Origin: Candidatus Portnoybacteria bacterium CG_4_9_14_3_um_filter_43_11
GTDB lineage: Bacteria > Patescibacteriota > Minisyncoccia > Portnoybacterales > UBA2143
Direction: 5' to 3'
Assembly: GCA_002791035.1 (NCBI GenBank)
Contig: PFWG01000046.1
Coordinates: 1 to 8,379 of the forward strand
DNA: 8,379 nucleotides
Shown: positions 6,109 to 8,379 of the stretch, one piece after another
Layout of the letters: every line of letters begins with the position of its first letter
Numbering within the stretch: position 1 is the first letter of the stretch
Notes under the pieces: generated by a model
Seen by the model: the letters and a program-made list of their open reading frames with translations, nothing else
Told to the model about the DNA's origin: nothing
Database searches by the model: none
Translations under genes and position numbers: made by a program

Positions 6109-6708
6109 ATGTTTCCGTCATCAATCAAAAAATTAATCAGCGAATTATCCAAACTGCCCGAAATCGGCCCGCGCGCCGCCACCCGGCTGGTTTTGCATCT
6201 CTTGAATCGCGACCAAAGCGAACTGGACAACCTTTCCTCCGTCATTAAAACGCTCAAAAGCGAGACCCAACTCTGTCAGCAATGTTTTAATTTAACAGAA
6301 AAGGACCAGAATTTCTGCCCTATCTGTCAAGACCTCAAAAGAGACCGACAGACCGTCTGTTTGGTAGAAAATGTTTTAAATATCATTCCTCTTGAAAAAA
6401 CCGGATATTATCACGGCCTTTATCATGTCTTGGGCGGATTGATTTCTCCGGGCAATGGCGCCGGGCCGGAAAAACTGAAAATCAAAGAATTAATTGAACG
6501 GCTTAAAGTCGCCGAACCTAAAATTGCCGAAGTCATCTTCGCTTTAAGTCCAACCACCGAAGGCGATACCACCACTCTTTACATTGAACGGCTGTTAAGG
6601 CCGTTCAAAATCAAAACCAGCCGCTTGGGACGCGGCTTGTCGGTCGGTTCCGACTTAGAATATATTGATGAAAACACTCTAACCAACGCTCTTCTGAGCC
6701 GAAAGTAA
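6109..6708 (+). CDS. recR: Recombination protein RecR
   Basis: RecR acts with RecO (and RecF) to load RecA onto single-stranded DNA coated with SSB at gaps and stalled forks. The 199 residues match the usual size of about 200. The N-terminal helix-hairpin-helix region has LSKLPEIGPRAATRLVLHLL (13-32). The zinc finger uses Cys56, Cys59, Cys70 and Cys73. The Toprim domain runs from VCLVENVLNI (83-92), with acidic E87, through LSPTTEGDTTTLYI (146-159). The C-terminal signature SRLGRGLSVGSDLEYIDENTL (171-191) matches the family, with glycine where many RecRs have alanine or histidine. It lies 20 nt after dnaB with no obvious Shine-Dalgarno. Its last 30 bp overlap the 3' end of the convergent rplU gene, and its likely terminator lies inside rplU. 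Confidence 0.97.
   Translation: MFPSSIKKLISELSKLPEIGPRAATRLVLHLLNRDQSELDNLSSVIKTLKSETQLCQQCFNLTEKDQNFCPICQDLKRDRQTVCLVENVLNIIPLEKTGYYHGLYHVLGGLISPGNGAGPEKLKIKELIERLKVAEPKIAEVIFALSPTTEGDTTTLYIERLLRPFKIKTSRLGRGLSVGSDLEYIDENTLTNALLSRK
6607..6637 (-). terminator. Putative rplU terminator inside recR coding sequence
   Basis: AGCCGC (6619-6624) and GCGGCT (6632-6637) form a perfect 6-bp GC-rich stem with a 7-nt loop. Read on the minus strand it is followed, after GG, by TTTTGATTTT. It begins 42 nt after the rplU stop. On the sense strand it encodes RecR residues 171-177 (SRLGRGL), a conserved stretch, so the hairpin could be a by-product of the protein sequence. Confidence 0.5.
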
Positions 6709-7011
6709 GATCTCCGTTATTTCAACTTCGCTAAAGGGCTGCCGGTGCCCTTTTTTCTTTTGCTGTCTTTTCTTGGGCTTATACCTAAAGATAATCACTT
6801 TTTTAGCCCGTCCTTGTTTGATGATTTTGCCCTTAACTTTGGCGCCCTTGACCAGTGGCGTTCCAATCTCCGTGGTTTTGTCGCCGGCAACGAGCAAAAC
6901 TTCGTCAAAGACAACATCCTTGCCTTCGGCGGCGTCCAACTTTTCCACTTTGATTTTGTCTCCGGCGGAAACCAGATACTGTTTTCCGCCTGTTTTTATG
7001 ACTGCGAACAT
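6679..7011 (-). CDS. rplU: 50S ribosomal protein L21 (bL21)
   Basis: bL21 binds 23S rRNA in the large ribosomal subunit. The 110 residues include the N-terminal MFAVIKTGGKQYLVSAGDKI (1-20), the EVLLVAGD stretch (37-44), GTPLVKGAKVKGKII (50-64) and the basic C-terminal part KKKGHRQPFSEVEITEI (85-101), all typical of the family. The last nine residues (LLSAQKSVG) extend past the conserved core, and their codons overlap recR. rmuC lies 13 nt upstream on the same strand, so the two probably share a transcript. The usual downstream partner rpmA (bL27) is absent because recR occupies that side convergently. The ATG is preceded only by an AT-rich stretch without a Shine-Dalgarno. Confidence 0.97.
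   Translation of the reverse strand: MFAVIKTGGKQYLVSAGDKIKVEKLDAAEGKDVVFDEVLLVAGDKTTEIGTPLVKGAKVKGKIIKQGRAKKVIIFRYKPKKRQQKKKGHRQPFSEVEITEILLSAQKSVG
6733..6756 (+). terminator. Intrinsic terminator of recR lying inside rplU
   Basis: AAAGGGC (6733-6739) and GCCCTTT (6747-6753) form a 7-bp stem with a 7-nt loop and run into T6 followed by CTTTT. It starts 25 nt after the recR stop, the normal place for a rho-independent terminator of the dnaB-recR transcript. On the other strand the same bases encode bL21 residues 87-93 (KGHRQPF). Confidence 0.72.
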
Positions 7012-7024
7012 AGTTTTATTTAAT

Positions 7025-8059
7025 TTATTCTTCTAATAATGGTTTTTCCACTTCCTCTATTTTTATCTGCGGTTTTCCCTCGGTGATTTTAACTACGTCT
7101 TTATCAACTTTTTTAAGTTCCTTACTTGCTTTGTTATAACTATTTACCGTCGTTGTCAAGTGGCTTCCCAATTTTTTCATCTGCTGGCTATACGTTCCCA
7201 TATGCTTCCCTAATCTTTCTACCTCTTTTATTATCCCCATGGCCTGTTCCGAAATCTTCTGTCTTCTCAGCCCCTGTAAAACGGTCTGTAAATAAGCGAG
7301 AAAAGAAGTCGGAGAAACAATTATTACCTTTTTTTTAACTGCGTAAGAAACCAGATTGTTAGCGTCATCTGTCACCGCTCCCACTTTATTAATCAACAGG
7401 TCGTAATAAACCGCCTCGGAAGGAATAAACATAAAAGCGAAATCCATTGTCTTCTCCTCTGGTTTGACATATTTTGAGGTTTCATCAATTCTAAACTTCA
7501 GGTCGTTGACAAAAGCAGATTCGTATTTTTTTTTCTCTTCCGGGCTCCGGCTGTCCAAGATCCTGTTATAGTTTTCCAAACTAAACTTTGAATCAATCGG
7601 GATAATCTGTTTATCAATAAAAACCGCCGCGTCAACTATGGTTCCGTCCTTGAAGGAGTACTGCATTTTATAAGAACCGGGCGGCAAGACATTTTTTAGG
7701 ACTGTTTCTAAATAGTATTCCCCCAAAATGCCACGTTGTTTGGGATTTTTCAAAATATCCTGAAGATTTTTAAGTTGGTCGGCGAACCCCACCACCTGTT
7801 TATTGGTTTCATCAAGCCGCGTTAACTTCTCTGTCACGTTTCTGATAATCTTAAAACTTTCTCCGAATTGCGATTGAATCGCCTTGGTTGATTCCGACAA
7901 CTTACTATCTAAAACTTGGCTTAGTTGATTCAGCTGCTGCTGGAGCATCAAAAGCGGTTGGTTGTCCTTGGCTTCCGGTTTCCGGCGGAGTAATAAAAAA
8001 AAGAGCAGCCCCAGACCAACGACCAAAATAACCAGCATTAAAAGAATCACGTACTCCAT
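7025..8059 (-). CDS. rmuC: RmuC family protein, membrane-anchored predicted nuclease
   Basis: RmuC proteins limit rearrangements such as inversions at short inverted repeats and have a restriction-endonuclease-like fold. The exact biochemical role is not well defined. This 344-residue protein has one N-terminal transmembrane segment (about 4-24) followed by RRK, so the rest should be cytoplasmic. A predicted coiled coil (about 35-105) comes next, then the nuclease-like core. That core has RGILGEYYLETVL (109-121) with E114, D143 in IVDAAVFID, and PIDSKF (154-159) with D156 and K158, which fits a PD-(D/E)XK arrangement. FMFIPSEAVYYDLL (209-222) and IIVSPTSFLAYLQTVLQGL (246-264) are family-typical. 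The C-terminus is a charged helical tail. It sits 13 nt upstream of rplU, so transcription is probably shared. No Shine-Dalgarno is visible. The family call is firm; nuclease activity is inferred from the motif. Confidence 0.92.
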   Translation of the reverse strand: MEYVILLMLVILVVGLGLLFFLLLRRKPEAKDNQPLLMLQQQLNQLSQVLDSKLSESTKAIQSQFGESFKIIRNVTEKLTRLDETNKQVVGFADQLKNLQDILKNPKQRGILGEYYLETVLKNVLPPGSYKMQYSFKDGTIVDAAVFIDKQIIPIDSKFSLENYNRILDSRSPEEKKKYESAFVNDLKFRIDETSKYVKPEEKTMDFAFMFIPSEAVYYDLLINKVGAVTDDANNLVSYAVKKKVIIVSPTSFLAYLQTVLQGLRRQKISEQAMGIIKEVERLGKHMGTYSQQMKKLGSHLTTTVNSYNKASKELKKVDKDVVKITEGKPQIKIEEVEKPLLEE

Positions 8060-8126
8060 AAACCAATCTTAGCCGAAACCGCGCAAAAAAGCAACGCCCG
8101 GCGGCGGCATTCAATCTCGCATCTTA

Positions 8127-8156
8127 ATTATAGAAATATAATTTCCGCCGCGACAA
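8127..8156 (-). promoter_or_regulatory. Candidate promoter for rmuC-rplU
   Basis: On the minus strand a perfect TATAAT (8127-8132) overlaps the stop codon of the upstream membrane-protein gene. TTGTCG (8151-8156, four of six consensus bases) lies 18 nt upstream of it. The transcript would start near 8120, about 60 nt before the rmuC ATG. The weak -35 box makes this less certain than the other promoters. Confidence 0.42.
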
Positions 8157-8379
8157 AAGCGGCAAAAAGCAAAAACAAAAAGATAGCTTCTTTCTTGGTG
8201 ATTTTTTTCTCCGTCCGTAGAAAAAGCAGGAAAAAGACGGCTGAAACAACCAAAAACAACCGGGCAATGGCAAAGGGAGCGATATTGTCAATCATTATCG
8301 GCCGGATTAGAGCCACTAGTCCCAGGACCAAAGTGGCAGTGATAATGACCGAACCCATTAAGTCGCCGATAACCACCCA
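8128..8379 (-). CDS. C-terminal part of a Na+/Ca2+ exchanger-like membrane protein (partial)
   Basis: The frame is open from the window edge to a TAA at 8128-8130. It begins WVVIGDLMGSVIITATLVLGLVALI, so the gene starts outside the window; the GTG at 8374-8376 need not be its start. GDLMGS followed by a hydrophobic LVLGLVALI stretch resembles the alpha-repeat motif G-[ND]-x-x-G-S of the Ca2+/cation antiporter superfamily. Three hydrophobic segments are visible, VIITATLVLGLVALI, IARLFLVVSAVFFLLFL and EAIFLFLLFAAFVAAEIIFL. That number fits the part of an exchanger after its second alpha-repeat. GD replaces the more common GN. The identification rests on one short motif and topology, so another polytopic transporter is possible. 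Confidence 0.55.
   Translation of the reverse strand, partial: WVVIGDLMGSVIITATLVLGLVALIRPIMIDNIAPFAIARLFLVVSAVFFLLFLRTEKKITKKEAIFLFLLFAAFVAAEIIFL

Noticed and set aside
8095..8106. GC-rich mini hairpin before a T-run on the minus strand between the membrane protein gene and rmuC
   Set aside because: Only a 4-bp stem (CGCC/GGCG) can form, and four bases separate it from the T6 run. That is too weak to call a terminator.
1..8379. CRISPR array, tRNA, rRNA, riboswitch, prophage or defence cassette
   Set aside because: No regularly spaced direct repeats, cloverleaf-like sequence or recognised aptamer was found by eye, and nearly all of the window is explained by named housekeeping genes.

Overview
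This is an ordinary bacterial housekeeping region with eight confidently named protein genes and two gene fragments at the window edges. The standard bacterial code fits: all stops are TAA, TAG or TGA, and no TGA is needed as a sense codon. I infer a small-genome bacterium of the Candidate Phyla Radiation (Patescibacteria, Parcubacteria-like). The reasons are a DnaK without the roughly 24-residue insert found in proteobacterial DnaK, a grpE-hsp20-dnaK cluster without hrcA or dnaJ, start codons mostly without Shine-Dalgarno sequences, and an intergenic repeat of a type I recall from such genomes. No rRNA or other decisive phylogenetic marker is present, so this placement is an inference.

Layout. 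Positions 1-46 may hold the last codons of a transposase-like gene. Positions 76-103 are an intrinsic terminator. The minus-strand chaperone operon grpE -> hsp20 -> dnaK runs from about 3116 down to 124, with a REP-like hairpin (2001-2065) directly before dnaK. A divergent promoter region (3140-3189) drives grpE leftward and cysS rightward, and the two -35 boxes overlap. The plus strand then carries cysS (cysteinyl-tRNA synthetase), dnaB (replicative helicase, with its own promoter) and recR (recombination mediator). recR ends convergently with, and overlapping, minus-strand rplU (ribosomal protein bL21). rplU is preceded in its own transcript by rmuC (RmuC nuclease-fold protein). At the right edge is the C-terminal part of a membrane protein resembling a sodium/calcium exchanger.

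How the genes work together. GrpE, Hsp20 and DnaK form a protein-folding module: Hsp20 holds unfolded clients, DnaK refolds them, and GrpE exchanges the DnaK nucleotide. CysS and bL21 serve translation. DnaB, RecR and probably RmuC serve DNA replication, repair and recombination. I see no CRISPR array, tRNA, rRNA, prophage, defence cassette or new multi-gene system. The points of interest are regulatory: overlapping divergent promoters, reciprocal terminators lying inside each other's coding sequence, the repeat at the dnaK start, and the dnaB leader.
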